Shown: positions 35,050 to 46,066 of the stretch, one piece after another | Layout: every line of letters starts with the position of its first letter | Numbering within the stretch: the stretch's first letter is position 1 | Origin: Roseiarcus sp963709655 | Lineage (GTDB): Bacteria > Pseudomonadota > Alphaproteobacteria > Rhizobiales > Beijerinckiaceae | Length of the DNA: 64,000 nt | Direction: 5' to 3' | Assembly: GCA_963709655.1 (NCBI GenBank) | Contig: CAVPXF010000023.1 | Location: 62,001-126,000, forward strand | Notes under the pieces: generated by a model | What the model was told of the DNA's origin: nothing | The model's database searches: none | What the model saw: only the letters and a program-made list of their open reading frames with translations | Position numbers and translations under genes: made by a program

Positions 35050-36213
35050 ATGAGCGAAGCTTTCGATCCGCGCAAATCCGCGACCGCCTTTGACCAAGCT
35101 AGCACCCTCGTGGCCGTTCTGGAACTGAGCGGCAAGTCGTGGCGAGCAGGGGCGTGCGTGCCGGGCGTGTCGCGTCGTCCCTCACGCCAACTCGAGGCCA
35201 GGGACATTGGCGGCGTGCTGAGGGCGATCGAGCAGTGGAAGAACGAAGCGATGAAGGCCGGCCATGAGGTGCGGCGCGTGGTCGTGGGCTACGAGGCGGG
35301 CCTCGACGGCTTCTGGATCGCCCGCGCCCTGAATGAGCACGGGATCGAGGTCTATGTCATGCATCCGGCGAGCATTTCGGTTGAGCGTCGCGGCCGGCGC
35401 GCCAAGACCGACCGCATCGACGTCGACATTCTTTTGCGGGCGCTTCTCGGCTGGCTGCGGGGAGAACCGCGCCACTGCACGATGGCGCCCATTCCGAGCG
35501 AGGCGGAGGAGGACATGCGCGAGCCGGGGCGTCGGCGCGAGGCCCTGACCGTGGCGCGTCTGAAGATCGAAAACCAGATGCGCAGCCTGCTCGCCCGCTT
35601 CGGCGTCGCCGATTTTCGGCCGCGTCTGAAGAAGGCGCCCGAGCATCTGGAAAAGCTGCGCACGTTCGATGGAAGGCCGCTGCCGCCGAACACGAGGGCG
35701 GGCCTCGAGCGCCTGATGGCGCAACATCGGCTCCTGTCCGGGCAGCTGAGAGAGATCGAGACGGCCCGCGAGCAGGTCGTCGCCGTCGCCGATCCCGACC
35801 GCATCGAGCGCATGATCCAGCTCTTGGTCCGCCTCGTCGGCGTCGGGGTGGAGACGGCCACGACGCTGGTTCACGAAGTCTTTTCGCGTCGTTTCCGCGA
35901 CCGCAAGGCGCTGGCGGGTTTCGTCGGCATGACCGGCACGCCCTACGACAGCGGCGGATCGAGGCGCGAGCAGGGCCTCAGCAAGAACGGCAATCCGCGC
36001 GTGCGCAGGATCCTCACCCAGCTGATGTGGCGCTGGCTGATGTTTCAGCCGCAAAGCGCGCTCGCCCAGTGGTTCGTCGCGCGCACCGGCGGCGCCAAGG
36101 GCCGGATGAAGAAGATCATGGCCGTCGCCTTGGGGCGCAAGCTCCTGGTGGCCCTGTGGCGCACCGTCGAGACCGGCGTCATTCCCGAGGGCGCGCGTCT
36201 GGCGGCGGCGTAA
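35050..36213 (+). CDS. IS110-family transposase
   Basis: 387 residues from the ATG at 35050, which has AGGAG upstream. The N-terminal DEDD/RuvC-like domain shows VGYEAGLDGFWIARAL and KTDRIDVDILLRALLG. The first position reads VAVLELSGK, where a catalytic Asp is usual, so that residue needs care. The C-terminal Transposase_20 region has VGVGVETATTLVHEV and the Ser-containing YDSGGSRREQGLSKNGNPRVRR. IS110 recombinases are guided by an element-encoded RNA. The gene appears intact. Confidence 0.92.
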   Translation: MSEAFDPRKSATAFDQASTLVAVLELSGKSWRAGACVPGVSRRPSRQLEARDIGGVLRAIEQWKNEAMKAGHEVRRVVVGYEAGLDGFWIARALNEHGIEVYVMHPASISVERRGRRAKTDRIDVDILLRALLGWLRGEPRHCTMAPIPSEAEEDMREPGRRREALTVARLKIENQMRSLLARFGVADFRPRLKKAPEHLEKLRTFDGRPLPPNTRAGLERLMAQHRLLSGQLREIETAREQVVAVADPDRIERMIQLLVRLVGVGVETATTLVHEVFSRRFRDRKALAGFVGMTGTPYDSGGSRREQGLSKNGNPRVRRILTQLMWRWLMFQPQSALAQWFVARTGGAKGRMKKIMAVALGRKLLVALWRTVETGVIPEGARLAAA

Positions 36214-36848
36214 GGTCAACCGAACCGATCCGACGAGAAACAACGAGAAACAAAGAACCAGGCGACAGAGCGATGCTGACGTCTGCAAACCGTCCAAGGT
36301 GGGCAGGATGCCGTGCCGGGCTATGGCTGCAATACGCCGCCGTCAAGATTGGTCCTGCCCCCTTGGCTCCCCATTCGGCCCCAGCGAAAAGGGCATCATG
36401 GTCTGGCGCTCGCGCCTTGCGAGCGCCGCCGGATACGAGCTTGCCGGCCGCGCGCGGCCTTAAGCAAAGGGGAGCCGCCTTGGATCGGTCTTGCGCAACC
36501 GCACGCTTCGCCCGACGTCGCCAGAACCCGCCCCAGCTCGCGCGAGCTCTCCCCGCCTGCGAGCCCGTCCGCGGTCCGACGCCTCCGCGGCGCGAACCCG
36601 AGGCCTGGGCCGAGGCCTGAGCCGTGCTCGCCGTCAACCCCGCCTCGCTGACGCGAGCCGCCGCTTCGCGGTCGCTGACGCGAGGGTTGACCGCTGCGCG
36701 CGCCTCAGGCGTTGCGCATCCATGGACTTCGACGGGCCATTCCGCCCCTTCGGGCCGGACGTCCGCGTCGAAGCCCATCAAACCAGGGGCCGTTATGAAT
36801 CTGAACCGATACCGAATAGACCCCTTGACAATCACATCCCCATACGAG
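36214..36848 (+). ncRNA. Non-coding 3' region of the IS, candidate guide (bridge/seek) RNA
   Basis: 635 bp with no convincing gene. It contains several local inverted repeats, for example TTGGCTCCCC near 36363 with GGGGAGCC near 36470, and GCGCTCGCGCC/GCGAGCGCC near 36407. IS110-family elements encode their guide RNA in the long non-coding end, on the 3' side for the IS1111 subgroup. The RNA boundaries cannot be set by eye. Confidence 0.4.
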
Positions 36849-36864
36849 CCCGGGGAGGGAGAGG

Positions 36865-36904
36865 CATAGCCCGTCGAGAGACGGGCGTCTTTCGACGCCC
36901 CATG
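36865..36904. repeat. REP-like palindromic repeat, partial copy
   Basis: CATAGCCCGTCGAGAGACGGGCGTC is shared with two full 50-bp copies at 44853-44902 and 44922-44971 (shown here in part; the core is GCCCGTCGAGAGACGGGC). This copy has diverged at its right end. Confidence 0.7.
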
Positions 36905-37035
36905 AGTGAGGGACTGCGCCAACCCGTGCAGATTTTGCGCGGCGCCAACCTCAACCGTCGGCGCGGCCCCTCACCCGGCGCTTCGCGCCACCTTCTCCCC
37001 GCGAGCGGGGCGAAGGGGTTCGCAAAGGATCCCGC

Positions 37036-37851
37036 ATGTCCGAACAGCTTCAACTCCGCCGTGGCACGACGAGCCAGGTCGCCGCCTTCACCCCACAACA
37101 GGGCGAGGTCGTGGTCGACACCGCCTTGAACAAGATCCATATCGGGGACGGCTCGACTGCGGGCGGCTGGGCCGGCGCGATGGCGCAACGCACCGCCGTT
37201 TCCAATGCCGCCTATGCCGCGCTCGTGACGGACCGGATCGTCGCCTACACGACCCTTTCTGCGGCGCAGACCGTGACGCTGCCTGCGGCGGCCAGCTTCC
37301 CGGTCGGCGAACGGCTCCTGATCGTCGACGAGACGGGCGCCTGCTCGACGACGAACACGATCACTGTCACCCGTGCCGGAACCGACACGATCGCCGGGCA
37401 AACCTCGATCGTGATCAATGTTCCTTATGGCTTCCTCGCGCTGGAATCGAACGGCGTCGGGGGCTGGGGGGTCACAGAGAGTTTTCTTGCGGCGCACGCG
37501 CCGAACGGCGCTTCGATGCAATTCGCGGTCCTCGAGACGCTCGTCTCGGGTCTCAGCGGCGCGACGGTCACGGGTCCGTCGATCCCAGCGAACTGCATCG
37601 TCTTCTCGGTCGGGGTTCGTGTCGTGACGGCGATCACGGGCGCGACGGCCTATGAGGTCGGATACAGCGGCGCGCTTTCTGCCTTCGGCTCCGCGCTCGC
37701 CATTGCTGCAGGATCGACCAATTACGGCCTGATCGGACCGACCGCTTTCTATGCCGCGACGCCGATCCTCTTGACCGGAACCGGCTCGTTCACCGCGGGA
37801 GCGGTGAGGCTGTCGATCCATCTCATGTTCGCCAGCCCTTCGACTTCCTGA
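37036..37851 (+). CDS. Tail fibre protein with Mtd-like N-terminus
   Basis: 271 residues. The N-terminus LQLRRGTTSQVAAFTPQQGE, then NKIHIGDGSTAGG, matches the major tropism determinant N-terminal/tail-fibre attachment module. The remainder is a beta-rich shaft and tip (TLPAAASFPVGERLLIVDETG, FAVLETLVSGLSGATVTGP). There is no signal peptide, unlike the four following fibre-like genes. It lies just downstream of the IS insertion, so its transcription from the tail operon may be affected. An Mtd-type tip often indicates variable receptor binding, but no reverse transcriptase is present here. Confidence 0.75.
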   Translation: MSEQLQLRRGTTSQVAAFTPQQGEVVVDTALNKIHIGDGSTAGGWAGAMAQRTAVSNAAYAALVTDRIVAYTTLSAAQTVTLPAAASFPVGERLLIVDETGACSTTNTITVTRAGTDTIAGQTSIVINVPYGFLALESNGVGGWGVTESFLAAHAPNGASMQFAVLETLVSGLSGATVTGPSIPANCIVFSVGVRVVTAITGATAYEVGYSGALSAFGSALAIAAGSTNYGLIGPTAFYAATPILLTGTGSFTAGAVRLSIHLMFASPSTS

Positions 37852-38206
37852 TGGCGAGGCTCCCGACGGTAAGGTTCACTGCACTGGCGGCCCCAAGTCG
37901 CCGACCATCGCGAAGGGCGCTGCGCCGCCCTGCAGCGTTGCGTTCATCGCGCGCCGCCAACACGGCTTCGCGATAGCCGTCTGCGCATGGACTACCGCGC
38001 CCTTCGCGGGCGTCTCGTCGTTCCAAGTCGGCGTCCAGGCAACCTGAGGCAATTCGTCTCCGGACTTAACGTTTCCGCCGGCCAGGTCAACCTCGGTCTG
38101 ATCGCCCGAGAGCCTTCTATTCACGGCGACTTCCTGGCTCCGTCCGCTTGTCTGGCCAATACACGCTGACGGATCCTTGAACCTGAAACCTCAAAAGGCC
38201 GCCCCT
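37852..38206. other. 355-bp gap without a convincing gene
   Basis: Short open frames exist on both strands (for example minus 37876-38124), but none has family resemblance and an initiation signal. A decayed fibre segment is possible. I see no strong repeat or promoter. Confidence 0.4.
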
Positions 38207-38596
38207 ATGCACTTCATGAAGTACCTCGGTGTTGTCTGCTTCATCTTGGTGGCCCTTTGCGAAGCAAATGGCCAGACCTATCGTGATACCGGTGGCACGA
38301 TCGTCTCTGGCGTCGTGCCGCTGCCCTACGCCTACACGCCCTTGCCGCCGGGCCAGCACAATCTTTCCCCCGCGTCGTCGACGACACTGACCATTCCGGC
38401 CGGCGCTCGCTACGCGACAGTCTGCGCTTCGACGGCTGCGGCGAGATATACGACCGACGGCGAAACCACCCCGACCGCGACCATCGGACAACCGCTGCCC
38501 GCCGGCTCTTGCATCTCGCTTTCCGGACCAGCCGTGCTCGCAAACTTCCGTGTCGTATCAACGTCGGGCACTGTTGACGTCGAATACTTCCAGTGA
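38207..38596 (+). CDS. Small exported fibre-like protein
   Basis: 129 residues; start at 38207 (MHFMKYLGVV) or 38216. A Sec signal peptide (MKYLGVVCFILVALCEANG) is followed by QTYRDTGGTIVSGVVPLP, a motif repeated at the same place in the next large protein. The mature domain is beta-rich with two cysteines (ATVCAST, GSCISLSG). Function unknown; the shared leader suggests it is assembled or displayed with the 749-residue protein. Confidence 0.65.
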   Translation: MHFMKYLGVVCFILVALCEANGQTYRDTGGTIVSGVVPLPYAYTPLPPGQHNLSPASSTTLTIPAGARYATVCASTAAARYTTDGETTPTATIGQPLPAGSCISLSGPAVLANFRVVSTSGTVDVEYFQ

Positions 38597-38806
38597 TCTT
38601 GCCTGTGACCGCAGTGAGCGCGATGGAAGCCTGAGCGCGACCGAAGCCGGAACCTGCGCCGGCGCCCATTGCAGCTGCGACAATGCGCACTCGGGTAGCC
38701 GACACTCAGCGACAAGGGCCGCCCGGGGCACGCGTCAGAGACGTCTTCGCCAACCCTCGCAGGCGCTGCCCGTCGCGTTCTTAATTGCCTTTTCACGAGG
38801 ACAATC

Positions 38807-41052
38807 ATGGCTAGATACTTGGCCAGTGTAAGCGCAGTGGCGCTTACACTCATGCTTTCTCATGTTTCGCTGGCCCAGACCTATCGCGATAGTGGGGGCA
38901 CCGTTGTCCAAGGTATCGTCCCCGTGGGCGGCAACCAGTCTGGGCCCCTATTTACCCCAAGCAATCCCGGAAGCGTCACCGGAACGTTTTCGGCATCGTT
39001 CAGCGGCTTCCAGCCCACGCCGAGCTACAGCTACCAGTCGGTCACGACGACGAGCGCAACTTATGCGCTGCCGACTGGGACGGTCGCTGTCTTCTACAAT
39101 ACCGGCTCGACCGCGATCACGGCGAAACTCGGCTCTTCAAGCGTCACCGTCGTCGCTGGCCAAGGCGACGTAATCCAACCGGACTCCTGGATGGCCTTCA
39201 CGGTCGGAAGCGCGACCTATTACGCGGTCGTCGGCAACGGCGGGACGTCGAGCGTCGTCGCCTCCGGGGGCGCGGGCCTGCCGACGGGCGCCGGCGGAAG
39301 CGGCAACGGCACTATGACGCAAGGCTCGCCAAACACAGTGGCGAACGCCTGGCCATTTGCGCCCGTCGTCTCCGGGTCGGCCGTATCGTCGACGAATCCG
39401 CTTCCGATTCAGGGCGTCAGCGGCGGGACAGCCGTCCCGGTTGCCGGAACCTTCTGGCAAACGACGCAGCCCGTCTCGCTGGCGTCCCTTCCAGCGCTTT
39501 CCGCTGGCTCGAGCGTGATCGGCGCGGTCACGGAGAGTGGGACGTGGACAACCGGCCGAACATGGTCGCTTTCCTCTGGTTCTGACAGCGTGTTGGCTAC
39601 GATCAGTGGGACGCCGACAATCTCCGGAACTGTCACAGCGAACGCCGGGACGAACCTAAACACGTCTGCGCTTGCGGTCGAATCCGGCGGCAATCTTGCG
39701 GCGATAAACGGCAAGCTGACGACGAGCGCGAGTGGACTCAAGGTCGACGGCTCCGCTGTCACGCAGCCGATCAGCGGGTCGGTCTCGATCTCGGGCACGC
39801 CTTCGGTCAGCATTACCGGGACGCCTGTTCTTGGCGTAGGATCGAGTACGATCGGCAAGGCCGACATTCTCGGCAATTCCGGCGCATCGCTTGATAGCGC
39901 CGCCGGCACGACGAACAGCCAGGCGCTGACCATTCAGGGCAACGCGAGCGGAATCCCGGTCCCCGTCGTAGGTACGTTCTCCGCGACGCTCGGTGGCTTC
40001 ATCCCGACACCAGCTTATAGCGTCGAGAATGTGATACCGACGTCGTCCACCTACGCGCTCCCGACCGGAGCCGTCATAATCTTCTACAACACTGGTTCCA
40101 CGGCGATAACAGTAAAGCTGGGAGCTTCAGGCGTCAGCGTTACGGCCGGACAGGCTGACGTCATCCAGCCGAACTCGTGGATGGCGTTCACCGTAGGGAC
40201 TGCGACCTATTACGCAGTGATTGGCAACGGCGGTACATCAACCGTCGTCGCCTCCGGCGGCTCTGGGCTGCCGACAGGCGCAGGGGGCGGCGGCGGTGGA
40301 GGCAGCGTAGGCGCCGTCGGCACGCCCGACATCACCGGCTATTCCAACGGCGGCACGGCGACGACCGACACCGGGGACAGCTACGGGCGGTATATGGAAA
40401 TCAAGGCCGGCTCTAATGCGGCGCAGTTGCTCGGTGGCAACGCGCATATCGTCGGCGCAACCGGCGCGACGCTCGATAGCGCGGCCGGGACGGCGAACGG
40501 GCAAGCACTGACCATCCAGGGCAACGCCGGCGGCGTCGCGGTTCCAATGTCGCTCGCAAGCCTGCCCGCGCTCGCCGCCGGCTCGGCCACCATCGGCAAA
40601 GCCGACGTGCTCGGCAATTCCGGCGCGACCCTCGACAGCGCCGTCGGGACCACGAATGCGCAGGCGCTAACGACGCAAGGCGGCGGACCCACTGCCGTCG
40701 TCGCTCCCGTCATCCTGCCGCCGCAGACGACCGGGGGGTGGGGTGGGACTGTCGTTGCAAACCTGACCACGCCCGTTGTCGTCAAGGCAAGCGCCGGCAC
40801 GGTCGGGGAGATTCATTGCGAAATCATGTCGAGCGCGTCGAACGCCTACGTTCAAATCCTCAACGCCGCCTCATCTCCTGCGCTCGGGGCGAACGTCATC
40901 GGGTTTGTCCCACTCGTGGCGGGAACGACTGGCGGCAAGACATACGTGCTGCCAGGGCTCGCCGCATCGGCAGGCATCTCGATCGGTCTCGCAACGACCG
41001 CCAACGGATCGACCGCCGCCGGGACGGCCGGCAACTGCGAAGTGGATTACGA

Positions 41053-41056
<4 letters not shown>
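38807..41056 (+). CDS. Large repetitive tail-fibre-like protein with signal peptide
   Basis: 749 residues. It starts with a signal peptide (MARYLASVSAVALTLMLSHV...LAQ) and QTYRDSGGTVVQGIVPVGG. A module of about 100 residues occurs twice (about 58-155 and 394-492), each with YALPTG, FYNTGSTAIT, DVIQP-SWMAFTVG and TYYAV-GNGGTS. Between and after are short repeats (LGNSGA-LDSAAGTTN-QALT) resembling fibre shafts, and a C-terminal knob. Composition is Ser/Thr/Gly/Ala-rich. It is probably a receptor-binding fibre, with the puzzling export signal. It overlaps the next gene by 4 nt. Confidence 0.75.
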
Positions 41057-42065
<1,009 letters not shown>

Positions 42066-42093
<28 letters not shown>

Positions 42094-44629
42094 CAGCGCT
42101 GCTTGCGGCTGCCGCGCTCTCGAGCCCCACGCTCGCATGGCGGCAGGGAATGCCGCCGATGTGCCCGAACGGGACGGCCGACACCGGGTTCAACAACATC
42201 GTCGCCGGAAGCGCCGTCATCAACGTCAACAACGGTTGCGGCCCGGATGGGACAGAGCCATCCCTGACCAACGGCGCTCCTGCTCCTAGCCCGGACACCG
42301 AGCAGTATTCCGATCTCGTGACCGGATATGCTCAGCAGAGCCTCGCTCTCAACCTCAATCTCGCCGGCGCCGTCACGGTGCCCGGCTGGACGTACCAGAC
42401 CAACGTCATCCAGGCGAACCCCTATCCGTTCTGGGGCGGCGTCGACAACGAGTGGAACATCGCGGGGCGAGACTATCCGGTCGGCCCGCGCCCGGCGGCC
42501 TACAACGTCTGCGCCACAAAGGGACCGACGGGCTTATGCGATCCCGAGACGCTTCCAGCGACGCTCGGAAGTCCAACAACGGTAACGGAACCGGCTGCAT
42601 GTACGCCGGGGCGTCAACCAGGTCACGTGCGCAGGAAACCCCGTCAGCCTTCCTGGTTACGATTTCACCATGCACGGTGGCATGGGTCTTTTTCTCAAGC
42701 CGTCCACGACGAGCCCGTCAACCCAGACGTGCAATGTCGACGGACAGCATCTTCGCAGAGACCAACACGTCAATCGCCGAGCCGCTGACGAACGTCTACA
42801 CGAACGTCTACATCAACGGCTGCGCCGCCGGATTCCACTTCCTCTATGACCGCTTCTACGGCCGGCTGAACGCTAACGGCTGGATGAATTACTTCGGGAT
42901 CCCCTACTGGATTTATGTCGAGAGCACCGCCTACACGGCGACGCCGTCGAACCCCGCGAGCTTCCCGCCCGCCGACATTGAGTACAGCGCCTTCGACACG
43001 ACGCCTGCACGGCCTCTCTCGTTCTCGACCGGCTCCTGCTACTGGTCGGAGACCTATAAGTACAACCTGTTCAACGGCGTTGACGCCTGGTGGGAAGGCA
43101 ACCACGGCGATTCGCCCAGTCTCAACGGCTGCACGTTCGCCAACACGTCCGGCGGTCCAATAGGGCTAACCTACACCGTCAACGGCAACACCTTCATTCA
43201 GGCGGGCGAGAACGGCGGCGGCTATCTGACGGGGACGATCGTCCCGGAGGTGGCGACCACGGAAAACATGATGTTCGGCGCGACCGACATCGAGCAGAAC
43301 ACGATCCTCGTCAACCTGATGCACGCGTCCGGCGGCCCGTGGGACCACGTCTCGGCGGTCGGAAAAACAATACTCATCCGCGATACGTCGCTCTCCCCGG
43401 CGTCGCAACAGCTCTGGACTGGCAATGGAATGTACTTCTATTCCGACCCCAGCAACGGCGGCGTCGGCATCAACGCTGGCGTCACGACCTCCGGGTCCAC
43501 AGTCGCCAGAGGCTCGATCGGAGCGTATCTCCTCGACGCGTCCGAGACGACAGCCGCGCTAGGCTCGCTCAACGGCAACCTCCTCTTCACGACGGAAAAC
43601 GCTCAAGGCGTCCAGACAGCCTCGTTCTACGGCTATATTGTCGGCGGTACGCCGAACATCATGTATGTCACGCAGCTCGTCTCCGGCGCCATCAACCCGG
43701 GATCGGACACGGTCACCTACAACGGGACGGCGGTCTCGGACATCTGGGACGCCGATTACGCCAGCAGTGTCAGCCTGACGACTTTCGGCTCATGGGCCTC
43801 GCCGCAGACAGTGACGGGCGCCAACGGAACCTACACGGCTTACGCTCCCGGCGGCACGGCGCTCTACGTCAAGAATGTCACGTCCGGCGGCATCTACTTC
43901 GGCAACTCGTTCACGACGCCGGTTCCGCAGACTGGAACGATCAGCGGCTCCAACATTGGAACCGTCGGCGGCGGCGGCGGGGACATCGGTCTCAGCGGCA
44001 CGCTCTACACGAACTCGGGCGCGTCCCCGGTCAATTCGTTCACCAACAAGAAGATCCAGGCGGTCTACGATCCCGTAGGCTCCCTCATCACGCTCGGCAA
44101 CGGGCTGCTCGGCTACGCCGGAACGATGACTGTCGCCAACAACCGAGGCGACGACACCGGATCATACGCCGGGAACTGTCTTTTCATGAAGGCCGGCAAT
44201 CCGATGTTCGCTGAAGATCCGGTCATCACCGGCAACGCGAGCCTCCTCCATGCGGTCGCCTCGGCCGCCTGGACGCCGACCATCACGCACCACGTCGTCG
44301 ACATCAATTCGGCGACGTTCACCGCGGCGACCGGCTCGACCCCGGCCTATCTCACGCTCGGGCTCGCCGCGTCGGCGACGGTCGGCGGCTCGGGCGTCGT
44401 CAACCTCAACGGCAACGGCGCGAGCGGCTGGCCGGCCGACTGGACGGGAACGTTCTTCGTGCCCCCGAGCGTCGACGGCAATCCGGGCAATAGCGGCGCG
44501 GCGGCCGTGACTACAGTCACGGTGTCCGGGCCGTTCACCACGACGTCGGCGACGTGGTCGGGCGCGACGCCGACGATCGACTGGTGGGACGGTACAATGG
44601 CCTGTCCGAGCGGGGGGTTCCATCAGTGA
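42066..44629 (+). pseudogene. Exported fibre-like gene with at least three frameshifts
   Basis: A GTG at 42066 or 42069 opens a signal peptide (VHRNLVALTALLAAAALSSP). The coherent protein then moves between frames. Frame one runs to about 42575, frame two over SNNGNGTGCMYAG, and frame three from about 42610 to 42735 (VNQVTCAGNPVSLPGYDFTM). Frame two then returns to the stop at 44629 (IFAETNTSIAEPLTNVYTNV onward). One shift is in a GGGG run. The total would be about 850 residues, beta-rich. It is inactive if the sequence is correct. Confidence 0.65.
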
Positions 44630-45018
44630 ACGCCTTCGTCGTGCGGCTCGGGCGCGTCCGCATCGTGTTCTTGAGCCAGCGCACCGCCGCCCTGGCCGAG
44701 GTGTGGCTCGCGCATGCGATGACCCCGAACGAGGCGACGCGACGATGGCTGACTTTCCGTGGCCTGAGATCCCGCCCGACGCGTGGCCCGTCATGGCCGC
44801 GATCGTCGTCCTCTGGCTCGCCTGCTGCTTGGCGCTGCTCGGCTGTAGACGAGGTCCATAGCCCGTCGAGAGACGGGCGTCCCTGCGGGCGCCCTATGGA
44901 CCGCGGCGCCCTTGTAGACGCGGTCCATAGCCCGTCGAGCGACGGGCGCCCTTCTGGACGCCCTATGGACCGCGTCAGCCGCGATCATCGATCGGGGCTA
45001 CAGGCGCGCCGGCGCTGA
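44626..45018 (+). CDS. Small Arg-rich frame, doubtful
   Basis: 130 codons from a GTG overlapping the preceding stop (GTGA). The first 50 residues (VNAFVVRLGRVRIVFLSQRTAALAEVWLAH) look like a real small protein. The rest is translated through two palindromic repeats and is probably not original. No family recognised. Confidence 0.35.
   Translation: MNAFVVRLGRVRIVFLSQRTAALAEVWLAHAMTPNEATRRWLTFRGLRSRPTRGPSWPRSSSSGSPAAWRCSAVDEVHSPSRDGRPCGRPMDRGALVDAVHSPSSDGRPSGRPMDRVSRDHRSGLQARRR
44745..44861 (+). CDS. 38-residue single-pass membrane peptide
   Basis: MADFPWPEIPPDAW is followed by one hydrophobic helix (VMAAIVVLWLACCLALLGC). It overlaps the previous frame in another phase and ends in the first palindromic repeat. 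It could be the true gene here; tail/lysis regions often encode such peptides. Confidence 0.4.
   Translation: MADFPWPEIPPDAWPVMAAIVVLWLACCLALLGCRRGP
44853..44902. repeat. 50-bp REP-like palindromic repeat, copy 2
   Basis: Begins GGTCCATAG and ends CTATGGACC (perfect 9-bp terminal inverted repeat) with an internal GCCCGTC-GAGA-GACGGGC hairpin. Confidence 0.85.
44922..44971. repeat. 50-bp REP-like palindromic repeat, copy 3
   Basis: Same termini and internal hairpin as 44853-44902, separated from it by 19 bp and in the same orientation, with a few base changes. Confidence 0.85.
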
Positions 45019-45075
45019 AGTTTTGTCCATATTGGCCGAAAATATTCCAATCCTGTTCCAAAGGAGTGCGACCTC

Positions 45076-46022
45076 GTGGAAACCCTGTACGTCGTCACCT
45101 GCGTCTCAAACCCGCTGCGCTGGCAAAGCCGGATCGCGCTCGCCAAGGCGGCCGTCGCCGATTGGCTCGGCGAACCCAATGTCCACATCATGCTCGCCGA
45201 ATGCGTCTATGGCTCAAGCGGCTATGATCTGGCCTCGCTCGCCTCCGATCGCGTGACGCATGTCGCGCTCCGCGCCACCACGATGGCGTGGAGCAAGGAA
45301 AACCTGATGAACCTCGCCATGGCGCGGCTGCCGGCCGATGCGATGAAGATCGCCACGCTGGACGCCGACGTCACCTTCCGCCGCAAGGGCTGGGCGACCG
45401 AAACTTTGGCCGCGCTCGATCTCTATCCTGTCGTCCAGCCGTGGGACACGGCCTACGACCTCGGGCCGAACGACGAGCACCTTCAGGTCCACAAGAGCTT
45501 CGCCAGCGTCTGGCACGCCGGCAAGCCGGTCACGCCAGGGGCGCCCATTTCTGGCGCTCCGACGGCGGCCCCTACGATTACCCCCATCCCGGCTACGCCT
45601 GGGCCTGGCAGCGCGCCTCGCTCGCGCGCATCGGCGGCCTCTTCGAGGACGGCGGCATGGGCTCGGGCGACCATCACATGGCGCTCGGGATGATCGGCCG
45701 ATACGAAGCCTCGCTTCCGGCCGGCGTGACCGCTGCCTACACGAACGCGGTCGCCGCGTGGTCGGGCCGCGCGGCGGCCGAGATCCATGGCAAGCTCGGC
45801 TTCGTCCACGGCACGATCGAACATCCGTTCCACGGCCGCAAGAGCGCGCGGGGCTATCAATCGCGCTGGGCCATGTTTCTGGAGCACGGCTTCGACCCCT
45901 CGACCGACCTCAAGCGCAACCTTGATCGCGTGATCGAGTTCGCCGGCAACAAGCCCGACCTCGAGCGGTCGTTCGACCGCTACCTGCGCAGCCGCGCCGA
46001 GGACGTCAACAGCCTCTCTTAA
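45076..46022 (+). pseudogene. Phage glycosyltransferase-like gene, frameshifted
   Basis: GTG at 45076 with AAGGAG upstream. The first frame has an N-terminal Rossmann-like start (LYVVTCVSNPLRW) and a DxD-like motif (KIATLDADVTF), as in GT-A fold transferases. Coherent sequence continues in another frame after about 45540 (AHFWRSDGGPYDYPHPGYAW to the end). The shift lies at a GGGG run (45538-45541). The full protein would be about 315 residues. It may modify lysogen surface or particle glycans. It may be an assembly indel. Confidence 0.65.
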
Positions 46023-46066
46023 AGAACGGCCGCTTCCCCTCACTTCCTTGCAATCTGAGGTTGCCC

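Larger units (their letters stand above)
34978..36848 (+). mobile_element. IS110-family (IS1111-like) insertion sequence
   Basis: 1871 bp between the two halves of a CCCCGGGTCAAG/CCCGGGG palindrome. Subterminal inverted repeats TATGGGG (34982-34988) and CCCCATA (36838-36844) lie exactly 4 nt from each end. There is no target duplication, as expected for the family. It carries one transposase and a 635-bp non-coding region on its 3' side, the layout associated with the IS1111 subgroup. Ends are inferred from the split palindrome. Confidence 0.75.

Noticed and set aside
37036..37851. Possible diversity-generating retroelement because of the Mtd-like fibre N-terminus
   Set aside because: No reverse transcriptase, template repeat or Avd gene is seen nearby; only the N-terminal attachment module is Mtd-like.
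37876..38124. Minus-strand 82-codon frame in the gap after the Mtd-like fibre gene
   Set aside because: No ribosome binding site or family resemblance, and on the wrong strand for the operon.
44853..44971. CRISPR-like array
   Set aside because: Only two 50-bp palindromic copies with a 19-bp gap, no cas genes and no regular spacers.
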